Positions 33,830 to 44,808 of a DNA stretch of 64,000 nucleotides are shown one piece after another. The DNA is from Lumbricus rubellus (Eukaryota > Annelida > Clitellata > Crassiclitellata > Lumbricidae). The notes under the pieces were generated by a model, which saw only the letters and a program-made list of their open reading frames with translations, was not told where the DNA came from and made no database searches. A program made the position numbers and the translations under genes. The stretch lies in contig OX243821.1 in assembly GCA_945859605.1 (NCBI GenBank), positions 33,406,657-33,470,656 on the forward strand, read 5' to 3'. Position 1 is the stretch's first letter. Every line of letters begins with the position of its first letter.

Positions 33830-34820
33830 TTAACCCTCGGGCTACCAAGCTTTTTTTGTAACACTGACTACCAAGAGGGGGGTGCTTACCACCCCCCCCC
33901 CTGGATTTTGGGTTTGGTTTGAGATATCATAACTTGTAATACACCAATGGATTCAGCATTCATTTCTGCACAAAATGGTATATTTAGGTTTAAAATATAT
34001 GAAAGCACCCCGAAGTTATGAATTTTTTACCGTAGGCACCCGTCGATTCCACAAAATGTATACTTTCGCATAAGCAAAATATTAGATTCTGTGTTTTTAA
34101 CATAATTTAGTTATTTAAAAATAGTTTACATATAATAAAGTCCAATGTCCAACTATAAAAACTAGTAATAAGATAGTTTTAATTACAATAAAAAGAAAAA
34201 AACATGTATTAGCTGCTGAAAAACGTTTACGCAGACTTATCGGTTTGCGTTGTAAAAAAAACCCGAACATTTTCACACATTTAAATTTATTTTGGGCACT
34301 TCCGGTCATCAAATGTCAAATTAATTAGTATCAAAAAATAGCCCTAAATGCCCTCTATAGAATGGCATAATTTATTTCTCTTGAAAAATTAATTATGAAT
34401 AATTTTTAATAGGAAAAACATGAAAATTTTATGAAAATAAAACACCTTTTTATATATTTTAATTTATTTTGAGCACTTCCGGTTGTCAAAAAACAACTCC
34501 ATGACCACCAAAATGTAGCCCCACATTCCCTCTACAGAATGGTGTAATTTGTGTCTCTTCATGTCAAAGGACGGATAAGATATAGCCGATAATCTAAGGG
34601 GGGGTGGTATCCACCCCCCCTGGTGCCTCGGGTATATCGGGTATAACGTTTGAATGGTATGGTATATCATCATACATTTTAGCTCAAAATGTGCGCAAAT
34701 GAATCCTCTACAGCTACCGAAAACATCAAAATTTTATTCTAAACGCAAAAAGTTTTATTTGGGAAAAACCTAGGGGGGGGTGGTTACAACCCCCCCCCCC
34801 CCTGGTAGCCTGAGGGTTAA
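33830..34820. mobile_element. piggyBac-like TTAA element, family A, copy 3
   Basis: Inserted in the e-f intron of RYK copy Z. The right junction TTAAGAGGTGTTCC shows it entered at a TTAA adjoining an AGGTGT motif. Copy X has the uninterrupted equivalent ACTACTCAGAGGTGTTCC at about 59399-59416. Confidence 0.85.
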
Positions 34821-34890
34821 GAGGTGTTCCTAACTCGAAAATTGATAAAAAAGACAAGTTTATATAATATTATAACCAATATATTATATT

Positions 34891-35389
34891 ATCACTTGAG
34901 TGCCAAAGGTATTTTTTGGTACACGAAGGCCCAAGAGGGGGGTCCGCGCGGACCCCAGCGTGTTCATGCTAATTTCTTGAGAAGGGATTGGAATTTTGTA
35001 ACAGAAGTTGGTTCTATGTAATCCCAAATGAATTTGCAATCGATTGATGTATCTTACATCACAATTGCACTACCTAGTGTAAAATAATAGTGTAAAAATC
35101 TCGTGAAACATTTTATGCTTGCTTGCGTTATTCATCGAAGGAAGCCTATACGCTTGTATGAATATCAGCCGCATATCTTGCCGCTCTTGCGGTACCCTTA
35201 GTATAGTCTGTGGTTGTGGGGTACAGGGTAGGACAATACTCACGCAAAATATACCATTCTATGCCCAAATGGTTGGTCTAGGAATACCCAAAAGCATTTC
35301 TGCAGATCCATAGCCTTTAAAGAGTTATCCGGGAAAAACAGGCCCGGGGTCTGGTCGGACCTCCCCTTCCTTGGGCACTCGAGGGTTAT
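34891..35389. mobile_element. Shortened family B TTAA element
   Basis: Ends CACTTGAGTGCCAAAGG and TTGGGCACTCGAGGGTTAT match family B, but the terminal TTAA sites have mutated and about 350 bp of the interior repeat is missing. Confidence 0.75.
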
Positions 35390-35468
35390 ACATGTATATA
35401 GTGTAAATAAATTACAAACATTATATATATTTAGGTGTTTATAAGGACATATTAATTATATATTATAC

Positions 35469-35628
35469 CGTATCGCTGGCTGGTGAGAATAGCTTGAAGT
35501 TGAGCGCTTCGAGCGCCAACCATTTGACCGGACGATTCTCATTATCACCGAGACAATGGTATTCGTTGGGAAAGACGTCACGTGACAACGCCCTGTCAGT
35601 CAACCGAACTGTCAGACGACTGTCGACA
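35469..35628 (-). CDS. RYK: RYK-like exon e (copy Z), activation segment
   Basis: 160 nt, acceptor GTCAG, donor GTATAA, phase 2 to phase 0. Encodes VDSRLTVRLTDRALSRDVFP, NEYHCLGDNENRPVKWLALE and LFSPASDT. Human RYK has TDNALSRDLFPMDYHCLGDN here, so the DFG position is DRA, a pseudokinase feature. Confidence 0.94.
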
Positions 35629-35663
35629 CTGACAACACGAAATGATCACCACGTTACTGACAT

Positions 35664-35716
35664 TGTCATCATCGTCATCATCATCATCATTATCATTGTC
35701 ATCGTCATCGTCGTCG

Positions 35717-35780
<64 letters not shown>

Positions 35781-35792
35781 TATCCTCATCAT
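35664..35792. repeat. TCA microsatellite at the exon e acceptor, copy Z
   Basis: Begins 36 bases upstream of the exon e splice acceptor. The paralogous tract is about 55 bp in copy X (59783-59837) and about 640 bp in copy Y (53522-54158). Confidence 0.92.
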
Positions 35793-36039
35793 GAAATGAA
35801 ATGATGCACATTAAAATCATCATCATTGTTATCATCCTCATCGTCATCGTCATCATCAGTCAACTTGTGCTATACAAATTGAGCGCCTCTGAGTAGTTTC
35901 CTTGAAGGGGTTATAATATACATTTCCGAATGTTTGCATTGTAATAGGACAGGTCGATCAGTATAACTTACGAAGCCAGTGATGACATAATTTATACATT
36001 GGGTATTATTTATAAAAGAGGTGTGTACAGATAACTAAC

Positions 36040-36149
36040 ACGCAGTTCCGTGTAGCGAGATCGGTGTGTACGATACATTGTTTGTGAAGATAGTTGACGG
36101 CTTTCGTGATCTGAATAGCTATGTAGACGAGCTGTTGAGTGTTCAATAC
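36040..36149 (-). CDS. RYK: RYK-like exon d (copy Z), catalytic loop
   Basis: 110 nt, acceptor CAATAG, donor GTTAGT, phase 0 to phase 2. Encodes VLNTQQLVYIAIQITKAVNY and LHKQCIVHTDLATRNCV. The donor was chosen because it restores RNCV-VDSR, which aligns without gaps to human RNCVIDD. Catalytic HRD is HTD. Confidence 0.9.
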
Positions 36150-36402
36150 CTATTGAAGAAGAAGGTTGTCAAAAACAACAACAACAGCAATAACAGCTTC
36201 AAAACTTGCTTGTCAGGTGTGTGGTTTAAATCTTTATCTACACTGTCATAGCATGCATTAATTAATTAGCAATTTCAGTATCAGTTTCAACATAGATTAT
36301 ATTATTTTCGACAAGCAACATAAATTATTTATGAGAAAAAAAATAAAATTTATATCATAAAAGTTTTTCTATTTTTAAGGTGTTTAAGTTGACATTGATT
36401 AC

Positions 36403-36462
<60 letters not shown>
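36403..36462. repeat. ATT trinucleotide microsatellite
   Basis: Twenty uninterrupted ATT units in the c-d intron of copy Z; copy X lacks the expansion at the matching place. Confidence 0.92.
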
Positions 36463-36775
36463 GCATTGTTGAAAGTTATATATTATGTTCTGTAACCTGT
36501 TGGAAAGCGACGTCTGAAATCTTGTAATGGGATCATTTTATCTACAGTGTGAAAGCATGCGTTAGCACATTCATAATGGAAAAACTAATTTCAGTTTTAA
36601 TTTCAACATAGATTGTATAATTTGTATTGCTCTTCCGTAGCCCGTTAAAATATAAATCAATATTAGGGCCAAAACTTACTCTTACATAACAAATAAAATC
36701 ACATTTTAGAGGTGTTTAAGATGACCGCGATTACTAGCACTATTATGCAGTGTCAAAGTTATAATATTTTGTTAC

Positions 36776-36990
36776 CTGTTGAAAAGCAACATCTGAAATC
36801 TTGCATCGTTGTAGGAATTTCTTGAGATTTCCTTCGTTGAGGAATGGGTAGATAAGCAGAGGATGATGATGATGACCATCAATGGGGTCAAGACATGCGG
36901 CTGTTATGGCGTTGATATTATCATGCTGTAGACCAAGGGTGAAACAACCCTCACGTAACATCACATCTACCTGGTCCGAGCGCGCTTCAT
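36776..36990 (-). CDS. RYK: RYK-like exon c (copy Z), helix C to hinge
   Basis: 215 nt, acceptor ATTACAG, donor GTAAC, phase 1 to phase 0. Encodes DEARSDQVDVMLREGCFTLG, then DNINAITAACLDPIDG, LLIYPFLNEGNLKKFLQRC and SDVAFQQ. One extra histidine (four rather than three after DG) makes it 3 nt longer than the copy X exon. Confidence 0.92.
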
Positions 36991-37055
36991 CTGTAATAAA
37001 TACAGTTCAAATTTTAAAGGTGTCTAAGACGACAGCGATTATATATATTTTTTCG

Positions 37056-37263
37056 TGGGGCGCTGTGGTGTAGTGGGTATTTTCGTCGCCTTGCAACCGA
37101 AGGGTTGCGGATTCGAATCCACCTCAATTCGCCGCATAAGAACATTGGGAAAGTGAATTTGCAATTTCTCGACGCTTCGGCGTGAAACTTCGATGCAGTG
37201 TTTGTTCTGTAGTCGGGAGCGCCTCTGAGTAGCGAGCTTGAAAGCTCGCTTAAAAAAGTGCAC
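37056..37263 (+). mobile_element. tRNA-derived SINE in the b-c intron (copy Z)
   Basis: Shows the head GTGGGGCGCTGTGGTGTAGT, the B box GATTCGAATCC and the tail GGAGCGCCTCTGAGTAGCG. Copies at the same intron position and orientation occur in X (61898-62090) and V (42441-42652), so insertion predates the duplications. Confidence 0.85.
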
Positions 37264-37805
37264 ATACAAACATATTAAGTAAGTAAGTGTGTGCTTTATT
37301 GCAAACGCACTGCGGGAACATTATATGAGAACAGAACATAGCGTGCACATTCCTAAAAAAATCGAAAAATGCAATTTTCTATAATCACAGTAGGCCAATA
37401 ACAACAAAAAAAACATAAAATACATTTATGGAAACCATTTGGGAGAAAAAGATAAACAGTAATAAAAATTAAGGTCATTTGAATAGCATCCGTGTATATA
37501 AAATCTACGTACTTTGTATTCGCGAAATTATACACCTTTTAAATGGTATAAACTTGGATATTTATTGTTTTAATTGAAGAAATCTGACGAATGAGCTGAA
37601 GCTTATTGCGAAGGATAGTCAACTTTCTAGATTCCTGCTACACCAGCGCTGCCGCGCGTAAAGAGTCCACGGTGCGCATGACGTCATTCCCGCCCAATAA
37701 TAATTTCCTTAACAATCCGGTTGACAAACCGAAACCGGTTTCAGTTTGCAATTATGCAGTTGAAACAATAATATTCGCAGATAACAATCGAAAAATTTAA
37801 ATTTC

Positions 37806-38103
37806 TCGGGGTGGGGGGGTTGGTGGTAGGTCGGTGGGGTGAGGGGTGGGTGGGGTGGACAGGAAGTGGGGGTGTGTGGGGACGGTTGGAGGAGGAAGAA
37901 ATTCCAGGAAAAAACACAAATTTTACGAATGGCGTACTGGTGGAGGTCGAAGTGTGGGAGGTGTGGAGGGTGGGGTGGGGTGGGTGTGGGTAGGGTGGGG
38001 TGGGGCGAGGGAGTGGGGGTTGGGGTGTAGTGGGGTGAGGTGTGAGGAGTTGGGATGGGAGTGAGAGGTGGAGGATGGGGGTTGGGGGTTGGGGTGGGGA
38101 AGA
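37806..38103. repeat. G-rich GGGGT tract in the b-c intron, copy Z
   Basis: About 300 bp of GGGGTGGGG-type sequence on the plus strand, so C-rich in the RNA sense. It is followed by CCCGGGCATCGCCGGGTAA. Paralogous to 62459-62750. Proline-rich open frames across it are composition artefacts. Confidence 0.8.
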
Positions 38104-38158
38104 CATTTCCCGGGCATCGCCGGGTAATTCACCTATTACTTGATAAACATGTCGCTGC

Positions 38159-38227
38159 TTAACCCTTTAATGCCGAAATGTAGTAAAATGTATGGAAAAT
38201 CCTATATCTCCGGTATTAAAGGGTTAA
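38159..38227. mobile_element. Very short TTAA-flanked inverted-repeat element (69 bp)
   Basis: TTAACCCTTTAATGCCGAAA at the left is inverted at the right as CCGGTATTAAAGGGTTAA. Both boundaries are TTAA. The matching part of copy X (around 62790) lacks it, indicating a mobile insertion. Confidence 0.75.
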
Positions 38228-38439
38228 GGATCAACCGTTATTTACGTCTAATGAGTTTCACACTCATAGTAAGCCCAGCATTCATTTTAACGGTGTGAAA
38301 TTTATCTCAAGATATATCATCCTTCCAACAACTCGCATGTGTAAATAGCGACCTTATTACGTTATTCAAATGTTTGTCTCTTTTAGAATTAAATATTTCC
38401 AACTTTTTACGGAATCAACAAAAATGCAAATAAATAAGG

Positions 38440-38473
38440 ACACCTTTTAAACGTGAGTCAATTTCATTATAAA
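38440..38473 (+). other. Bipartite ACACCT/TATAAA motif, RYK copy Z b-c intron
   Basis: ACACCT, 22 nt, TATAAA; conserved in place in X (63005). Confidence 0.7.
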
Positions 38474-38529
38474 TAAAAAATACATACAATCCAAATAATC
38501 AAGAGCTGTTCTAGTACCTTTAATCATAA

Positions 38530-38622
38530 GTGCTGTAATATGCCGAGCAAATTTCTGTTCAGAGTAACTCCCTCTGTTGTCATAGACCCTGGTCAAATCG
38601 GATCCATCCATCCATCCATCCA
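38530..38622. repeat. Dispersed GCCGAGCAAATTTCTGT repeat, copy Z intron
   Basis: Same family as 4690-4771, ending in three GGATCCATCCATCC-type units. Confidence 0.6.
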
Positions 38623-39014
38623 AATAATCATTAATGACGGCAAAATGTCACTAAACGATCAATAGATTTATAAATTTCTTTATTAACCAGTACCCAGCAC
38701 ACATTTAAAAACTCGTCAATTTGAGATCAAAGAGCAATAATTGTAGAAATTTCGCAGAGACGAATATGTGGATGCCGCAGGCTTTCGTTAAGAATTAAAC
38801 TCTGCAACTGCTTGCCTGGATAAATTAAGATGGTGATGCCAATGATCGTTAAGCAAGAGAAGACTCAACAAGAATCGACATTCATGTTGCGAGTTTTGAG
38901 CTTTGGACCAGGAGCAAATAATTATTTTCGCTGTAATTTTCATTTCTGGAGAAGGGAAGGGAAGAATAAGACAGGAATTAATAAATTCCTCTGATGGACG
39001 GACGGACAGATTAC

Positions 39015-39104
39015 CTGTGACAGTTTTTATGAAGACTTGTTGTATTTCGGTTTTCGTATCGTTTGTTGTTTCCATTGTCCCAACGTAGATCTGGCCAAAA
39101 GTAC
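39015..39104 (-). CDS. RYK: RYK-like exon b (copy Z), glycine loop and ATP lysine
   Basis: 90 nt, acceptor TGTCAG, donor GTAATC, phase 1 to phase 1. Encodes GTFGQIYVGTMETTNDTK, then EIQQVFIKTVT. The glycine loop is intact and VFIK matches the VAIK motif (human RYK AFVKTV). Confidence 0.93.
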
Positions 39105-39289
39105 CTGACATAATAATTCTTTTATTGTAGTTGTCAAAATTATCTAACCACTGAGCTATTTGTCTTATTTTATAGTTGTGTGTAACCTTTATTGAGGGTG
39201 TGTAAGCAGAACATTCTCTACGATCTGCTTACTACGTTTTATATCAGATTATCACAATTTCCCTGCAATTTGCGGATTATTATAGCTAC

Positions 39290-39430
39290 GATCATCGTCA
39301 TCATTATCATTATCGTCATCATCATCATCATCATGCTCAGAATTTATGATCATCATTTTCGACGTCGTCATCATAATAATCGTCACATCATCATCATCAT
39401 CGTCATCGTTGTCGTCATCGTCATCATCTG
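39290..39430. repeat. TCA/TCG microsatellite in the a-b intron, copy Z
   Basis: Interrupted TCATCA and TCGTCA runs. A shorter version occupies 63820-63858 in copy X. Confidence 0.85.
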
Positions 39431-39958
39431 TCCACAATTCAAACGAAAAATTCTCAATTCGAATGTACCCGTCATACTAATTGACCGGCCACTCAGAAGT
39501 AAATGTTTCAATTTTTTTATCTCTCGTTGATTAGTCTCGAATTTTAGTTTTACCTAGAGCCACAATTAAATTAAATAATTTTAAAAAAACATTCAGGATA
39601 ATTGCATATCTTAATTGCATATATTGAATTAAAGCGTCAACCTATTTTATTAAATGATTTTTTTATGAAGAGTAATAACATTGCAACAATTCACCACTTT
39701 CTGAACATATTTCTCTGCCACATTCTCCGTTACTTTCTCTTCTCAATCTTCTCTTCATCCTCCATTTCCTCTTGCTTCTCCTCGGCATTCTCTCAGCCAA
39801 TGCCATCACTATTCACTTAATTCGTTCAACGAAACATTCAGATTGATTAAACACCTGATTTAGGCTTAGTTGCTTATTTATAAATAAATAGAAAACATCT
39901 CGTGCATACTAAATCTTGATTGCTTCAAATAATATAAGAATCGACTTATAAATTTTGC

Positions 39959-39992
39959 ACACCTTTCAAAAAAAATATTATATTTCTATAAA
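39959..39992 (+). other. Bipartite ACACCT/TATAAA motif, RYK copy Z a-b intron
   Basis: ACACCT, 22 nt, TATAAA. Confidence 0.7.
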
Positions 39993-40247
39993 TATTTGAT
40001 TCAGACCTTTTCCAAATGTTCGGTTAAAATGTATTTTTTAACAGTAATTTATCTAACGTCATTCCCTGTTTCCTTCTATCATTCTTTATCTCGTTCTCAT
40101 TTTAGTATTTCATATCTAAGCTATCACATTCTCATCTCCAATTATCTTTCTATTAACCATCATCATCATCTTCATCGTGCCATCTAGCCTTTTTATCTGC
40201 GTGTTCGTCATTCTCTTCCTCCTCATATTCAAAATTTAAAACCGTAC

Positions 40248-40385
40248 CCTCCATGAGTAATTCTCCCAACGTAAGACAGTCGTAGCTAACTGCGATCGCC
40301 TTCAGACTCTTTCGAACTTCGTCTGGTCTCAGCTCAACAAAGGCAGAGGGAGCCACAACGCCACGATTTGACAAAGACGCTGCTC
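40248..40385 (-). CDS. RYK: RYK-like exon a (copy Z), juxtamembrane to glycine loop
   Basis: 138 nt, acceptor AACAG, donor GTACGG, phase 1 to phase 1. Encodes SNRGVVAPSAFVELRPDEV, then RKSLKAIAVSYDC and LTLGELLMEG. It corresponds to the human RYK stretch that ends AISRERITLKDVLQEG. The exon before it, expected to encode the membrane helix, was not found. Confidence 0.88.
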
Positions 40386-40584
40386 CTGTTCAAAACAAAA
40401 TATACTAATACCTTTTTTAAAATTGCCATTGTAAGAGGGTTCGGTGGGAGGGGTAGAAAGGCTTATTTGTACGCGCGCATAGCGGGTTTTCCGCTAAATG
40501 TACGGGTGGTGGCGGAAATAACTTTTTCGCACTTGGTATTCGTCAGATCTTCATTAGTGCACCGTGTAATAGTGGTGGTTTTAA

Positions 40585-40620
40585 ACACCTTTTTAACGTT
40601 TAAACTATGGATTATATAAA
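40585..40620 (+). other. Bipartite ACACCT/TATATAAA motif
   Basis: ACACCT, 22 nt, TATATAAA; followed by GAGACGCAG. Confidence 0.7.
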
Positions 40621-40689
40621 ATTGAGACGCAGTCGGTTAAAAAGTAGACGCTTTGGTGGAACAAAAAAGATAGTCAGAAACCACGAGTA

Positions 40690-40920
40690 ACATGGATGGC
40701 GGAGAAAGTTTAAAAAAGTCTGCTCAATTCCATCAAAAGATTGAAACTTTCTTACTTCGGACACGTGTAAAGAAAGAAGTGAGAATGCTTTAAAACAGAG
40801 ATATTGCAGGGCACAGTTCCAGAAACAAGAATAGGGCCTACAGAAAAGAACATGGATCATGAGATGGATAGCAACATCAGAACCTGGATAAATACGCCAT
40901 AGATCGTTGTTACGCACACT
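40690..40920 (+). pseudogene. LINE reverse transcriptase C-terminal remnant
   Basis: Translates as RLKLSYFGHV, a stop, then TEILQGTVPETRIG and further broken blocks. The layout is as in 8720-8964 but with more stops. Confidence 0.7.
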
Positions 40921-41239
40921 TGCCTATGCCAAAAAAACAGTATGATTTGGTACCGGCGTAATCTGGAATTAAATGGCAAGTCCTGTGATACACTCAATTG
41001 CTTGGAAATGGAGATGGGCGCCTTACTAACGGGCCGTAGGCCGCGGGAAGTCTTTACTTTTCTACTTTTATTGAGAAACTTAAAAGAGGTATGTTTATAA
41101 CCGTGACAATTGCGTTTTGCTCCCTTCCTCCGTAATATAGATTATAGGATTGGATTTGTTTGGGGTTGTAATAAATTACAGTGTTTCAGACATGATTTTG
41201 CCGAATGGATGGTAATTGAGTAAATCTTTGGAATGACAG

Positions 41240-41830
41240 CGGGAGGAATTATGAGTCATTGATCCAGGCCAGATGCAGCATCATATCCAATAGCTCTTGC
41301 GCATCGACGTCATGCTCGTCAAACCAGTCCTGGTGTTTCCTTTGTTTGTAGCCAAGCACCTCTGCCGCCACCGTGCAAGTGACGTCTCTGATCTTGGCCC
41401 ATTCCCTCTCGGTGGTGTCGGGAGCGGATGCTGAGTCGCTCTGTAGAGCCCGGTCGAGTTCATCCTGCAGTCGGGACCTGATCATGGGTAGCCTTAGGTG
41501 TTCAACAGCCAGCTTCCTTCGACAAGGTGCTGTCTTCCTGTGCTTCCGTTGGCAAAGTTTCAGAGCCACGCGGCTCCGCAGCAGACGATGGTCAGACCAG
41601 CAGCCAGTTCCACGCATGGCTCGTGTCAGATGTACATCATGAACATCACGCTGTCGAGTGATGACATAATCGAGTGTGTGCCAGTGCTTTGAGCGTGGGT
41701 GCATCCATGTTGTCTTGTACTTGTTGGCCTGCTGAAATAGACTGTTGGTTATCACAAGTGAGTGAAGGGAGCAGAGCTCAAAGCTGCAACAGCAATGAGC
41801 CGTTGGCGTTTACCTTGCCAGCGGCTTATA
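41240..41830 (-). pseudogene. LINE endonuclease fragment (craniofacial-development-protein-2-like)
   Basis: An open stretch of about 168 codons with KYKTTWMHPRSKHWHTLDYV, ITRQRDVHDVHLTRAMRG and CWSDHRLLRSRV. This is the C-terminal end of the exonuclease-endonuclease-phosphatase domain and the linker before the polymerase of non-LTR elements. The SDH catalytic motif is kept. Upstream frame breaks (NANGSLLLQL then shift) and the missing polymerase show it is a fragment. Confidence 0.88.
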
Positions 41831-41931
41831 AGGTACAGTATCATAGGCCTACTTCCATCGAGTTTTATCATCCTTCTTGATTAAGCGTCATTTTTCCGAC
41901 AACAGCAACTGTACAATTCGGCGTCACATAT

Positions 41932-41967
41932 TTTATATAACGCATGTGTATAACGTTAAATAGGTGT
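41932..41967 (-). other. Bipartite ACACCT/TATATAAA motif
   Basis: Minus strand ACACCT, 22 nt, TATATAAA. Confidence 0.65.
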
Positions 41968-42028
41968 TTAGTCTTAATAACAACGTTCAACCAAAGGACT
42001 ATAATTAATCGCCGAACGTTATCCACAC

Positions 42029-42062
42029 TTATATAATTTAGATTATTCTATTTTGAAGGTGT
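42029..42062 (-). other. Bipartite ACACCT/TATATAA motif
   Basis: Minus strand ACACCT, 21 nt, TATATAAG; only 62 bases from the motif to its left. Confidence 0.65.
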
Positions 42063-42180
42063 TTAAGTCGATCGCTCATATCATTAATATTTTATTTGTT
42101 TATTTCGGAAATTTAAATAGCGCTTCTTCAAGGTATGCAACTCAGAAGCGCTCCCGGCCCAACCACAGCTAAATAATACA

Positions 42181-42312
42181 GCAGACGGTGATGATGACCA
42201 TCAATGCGGTCAAGACAGGCGGCTGTTATGGCGTTGATGTTATCGTTATGAAGACCAAGAGTGAAACAACCCTCACGTAGCATCACATCTACTTCGTCCG
42301 ACCGTGCCTCGT
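42181..42312 (-). pseudogene. RYK: Truncated RYK-like exon c (fragment V)
   Basis: Acceptor ATATAG and the first ~43 codons are intact: EARSDEVDVMLREGCFTLGL, then DNINAITAACLDRIDGHHH. The sequence then breaks off near 42181 into SINE-tail-like DNA, losing the hinge and the donor. The SINE at 42441-42652 and the motif at 42710 upstream show it is a copy of the b-c intron plus part of exon c. Confidence 0.85.
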
Positions 42313-42389
42313 CTATATAAATATATAAAATATGCACTATAATTATAATTAAAAAAGTTGAGTATACATCTATATATTAGAGAAGTTAA

Positions 42390-42423
42390 ACACCTTTTAT
42401 ATGGTCTAATAAATATGTATAAA
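42390..42423 (+). other. Bipartite ACACCT/TATAAA motif
   Basis: ACACCT, 22 nt, TATAAA, between truncated exon c and its SINE. Confidence 0.65.
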
Positions 42424-42440
42424 TTAAAAAATGTATTATT

Positions 42441-42652
42441 TGTGGGACGCATTAATGTAGTGGGTAGGTTCGTCGCCTTGCAGCAGAAGGGTTGCAGGTT
42501 CGAATTCACCTCAAGTCGCCGCGTAGGGACCTTGGGCATGTGAACTTGCAATTGCTCAGCGCCTTGGCGTGAAACTCAAATGCAGAGTTCGTTCTGTAGT
42601 CGGGAGCGCCTCTGAATAGAGAGCTTGAAGGGGCGCTATAAAAATGCACATA
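42441..42652 (+). mobile_element. tRNA-derived SINE in fragment V
   Basis: Same insertion as the b-c intron SINEs of X and Z. A-box region decayed (TTAATGTAGTGGGTAGG), B box GGTTCGAATTC, tail GAGCGCCTCTGAATAGAGAG. Confidence 0.8.
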
Positions 42653-42689
42653 CAAACATACAAAGATGTTGTTAAAAAAATCTATGTAC

Positions 42690-43045
42690 ATTTATTTTTG
42701 CAAAATTACATACCTTTTAAATGTTATGAAAGTGTAAATTTATTGGTCTAGTTGACAAAAATCAGTTGTACTGAAATAGCCCTGATACCGGAGATGTCGT
42801 AGGTTAAAAATTCTGACAGGACAGAAAATAATGTTTCTAAAGGTTCATATTTCAACTGAACCACTAGCAAATACGTATGTAATGAGAACACTCACAGTTA
42901 CATGGTCGGTGGCAAGATGAGACGGCGAGATAGAGGACTCGCAATTTAACCGCATATAAGACTAGGCCACGAAAATTAAGACACGAGCAATTCATACCCA
43001 TCTTTAATGAGTGGATGTATCGAGAATTCTATTTAGCTTGTATAA
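42690..43045. repeat. RYK b-c intron segment, fragment V
   Basis: Paralogous to 370-690 next to copy W (shared GGTGGCAAGATGAGACGGCG-like, CCGCATATAAGACTA and GAGAATTCTATTTAGCTTGT words). Confidence 0.7.
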
Positions 43046-43049
43046 AGTC

Positions 43050-44800
43050 TGAAATGCAATCGTAAAATAATAAGGACAATCATTCAACCTATGACCAATG
43101 TTGTTCGCCTTAAACACCGTTAAAATAATTTTACTGCAAGCTATATAAATTTGGGGAAGTAGACTTGTATAATTATCATCGGCTTGTTGGCTTTCGGTCA
43201 CGCTTTCTTCCAATCAAGTAATCAAATAGCGTCAAGGAAACTACTCAAAGGCGCTCCCAACTCTAGCCCATCCAAAACGGAACATTTTTAAGTGCTTGTA
43301 AAATTAATGTGTTCCATGGAACAGGCGCAGCTCATGTGAGAGGACATTCCATACCACAGATATAAGTTTATGGTCTTTCTCCCGCAACCTGTACTTATGT
43401 TGAAGGGGCGTTATAACAAGTGTACGTACAAACATAGTTCGATACGAAACAATTTGTATGATGGAAAAGACCTAGGAACTGAATGGCAGCCTGATAAGTA
43501 ATTAAGGTTGAATTTGCTAGCAGGCCTAACATGCTCTAAAGCAACATGATAGTGGGAATACATTTAGGCCTATCGATATTTTTAAGAGTCTTAAATTGTG
43601 AGTTTTTCCGACAGTTTTTTTTAATGGAGCACACATATTTCATCATTGCATTTGACATAAAATCGCTGTTTATATATCGTGTTGTTTATTCATTTTGAAG
43701 GTGTTCAAGACCGCAATGCTTACCAGTATAATTATTATCTTACAGTTATCGATCTTCCATCAGTATCAAAGGTCACGGAGGACATGAAGTTCGTTCCTCT
43801 AAACAGCGGTCAGCTGTTCCCTCTCAATTACGTAGACATGGTCGATATTCGGAATCGACGTCACGTGATACCTTCGTGGACCACGTGATCGACCAAGAGT
43901 TATAACTTCTATTCGGCATTTACAAAGACGTTATTCACCCGTGTAACTTGCCTCGCCCTCAATTGTAATGTAATGTAATGTAAATCTTCGAGAATTTCTC
44001 AGCACCCACAAAAGCACTTCAGGGAGACCCGCTAAACCACCGGCGCTATATCAAATCAAGTCCGCAAATGCCAATTGGCCAACAACCCCCACGTGATCTG
44101 GCAAAACGGCTTCCAATTGGATGAACTGCACAGTGGGATTATGGGTACCAGTCGATGTTGATGGAAACTATAATATCAAGAGTTTCAGATATATATTAGC
44201 AAAACAATGATAAGAATAATGGTAGAAAATTCTATTTTCATGACATGATTTGCCAATTGTTAGAACACCACTGGATGAATGAGCTAGAACACATTCATTT
44301 TTTCGGCGTGTCCGATATTAATAAAGACTTTGTTTACAACGTTTCAGAGGTGTCTTCTATAATTATAGTAATCTGCCGTCAAAAGCGCCAAGAATTTCTG
44401 TTCTGTGCATCCCACTTTAGCCATCTCTAACCGTCCTTTCTCATCATTCAGTCCAGTACAGAGTTGTCTACGGCTCTCGAAGATGCTAAGAGTCAACTGG
44501 AGATAGCAAAGAACTAAAGAAGAGCTGTAACCGCGGAGCAGCGACTGTTTTAGGTTGTGCAGACTGCAGAGTGGAAAGTTCAACTACTCTGGACACTTGA
44601 TCAGAGCGGAGAATGTACCAGCCTTCATACATGTCAAGGCCTTTTCTGGAATGGCCTCCCACTAACCTTGCGACGTATGCCTAGACTAAATTCACCTGCT
44701 TTTTATAAGTCGCTCAAAACCTTATTTGAAGCTGTGGTTTAACTGGGAGCGCCTCTGTGTAAGTTTCTTGAAGAGGCGATAAGTAAATTCTCAAAATGAA
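43050..44800. other. No gene seen
   Basis: Open frames here (for example 43679-43888) match no family I recognise. Isolated SINE tail pieces lie near 43225-43260, 43400-43440 and 44738-44790. Confidence 0.35.
43669..43704 (-). other. Bipartite ACACCT/TATATAAA motif
   Basis: Minus strand ACACCT, 22 nt, TATATAAA, then CAGCGATTTT. Confidence 0.65.
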
Positions 44801-44808
44801 TGAATGAA

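Larger units (their letters stand above)
32059..40385 (-). other. RYK: Gene span: RYK-like kinase copy Z (exons a-g)
   Basis: Seven exons (138, 90, 215, 110, 160, 137 and 112 nt) join in frame to about 319 residues ending in a stop. They cover the juxtamembrane region and whole kinase-like domain of a RYK/Derailed-type Wnt receptor. Pseudokinase hallmarks are visible: DFG is DRA and HRD is HTD, while the VFIK lysine is kept. In known RYK proteins a WIF domain and one membrane helix precede exon a; neither is found upstream to 49.5 kb. The copy carries two TTAA elements, a SINE and microsatellites in introns. All splice sites and frames are intact, so this copy looks functional at the kinase level. 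Confidence 0.85.

Noticed and set aside
36360..37030. AGGTGTTTAAG as a 5' splice site or spliced-leader donor
   Set aside because: No coding exon ends at these sites and the same word occurs on both strands in intergenic DNA.
37056..37130. Possible tRNA genes at SINE heads
   Set aside because: Only box A and B-like words remain, and the segment is always joined to the same SINE tail; no full cloverleaf.
37741..38132. Proline/histidine-rich open frames (also 62338-62822)
   Set aside because: They come from the G-rich intron tract, lie in RYK introns and are not conserved in frame between X and Z.
43679..43888. 70-codon open frame with RNRRHVIPSW
   Set aside because: No family recognised, no splice or start context, no second copy.
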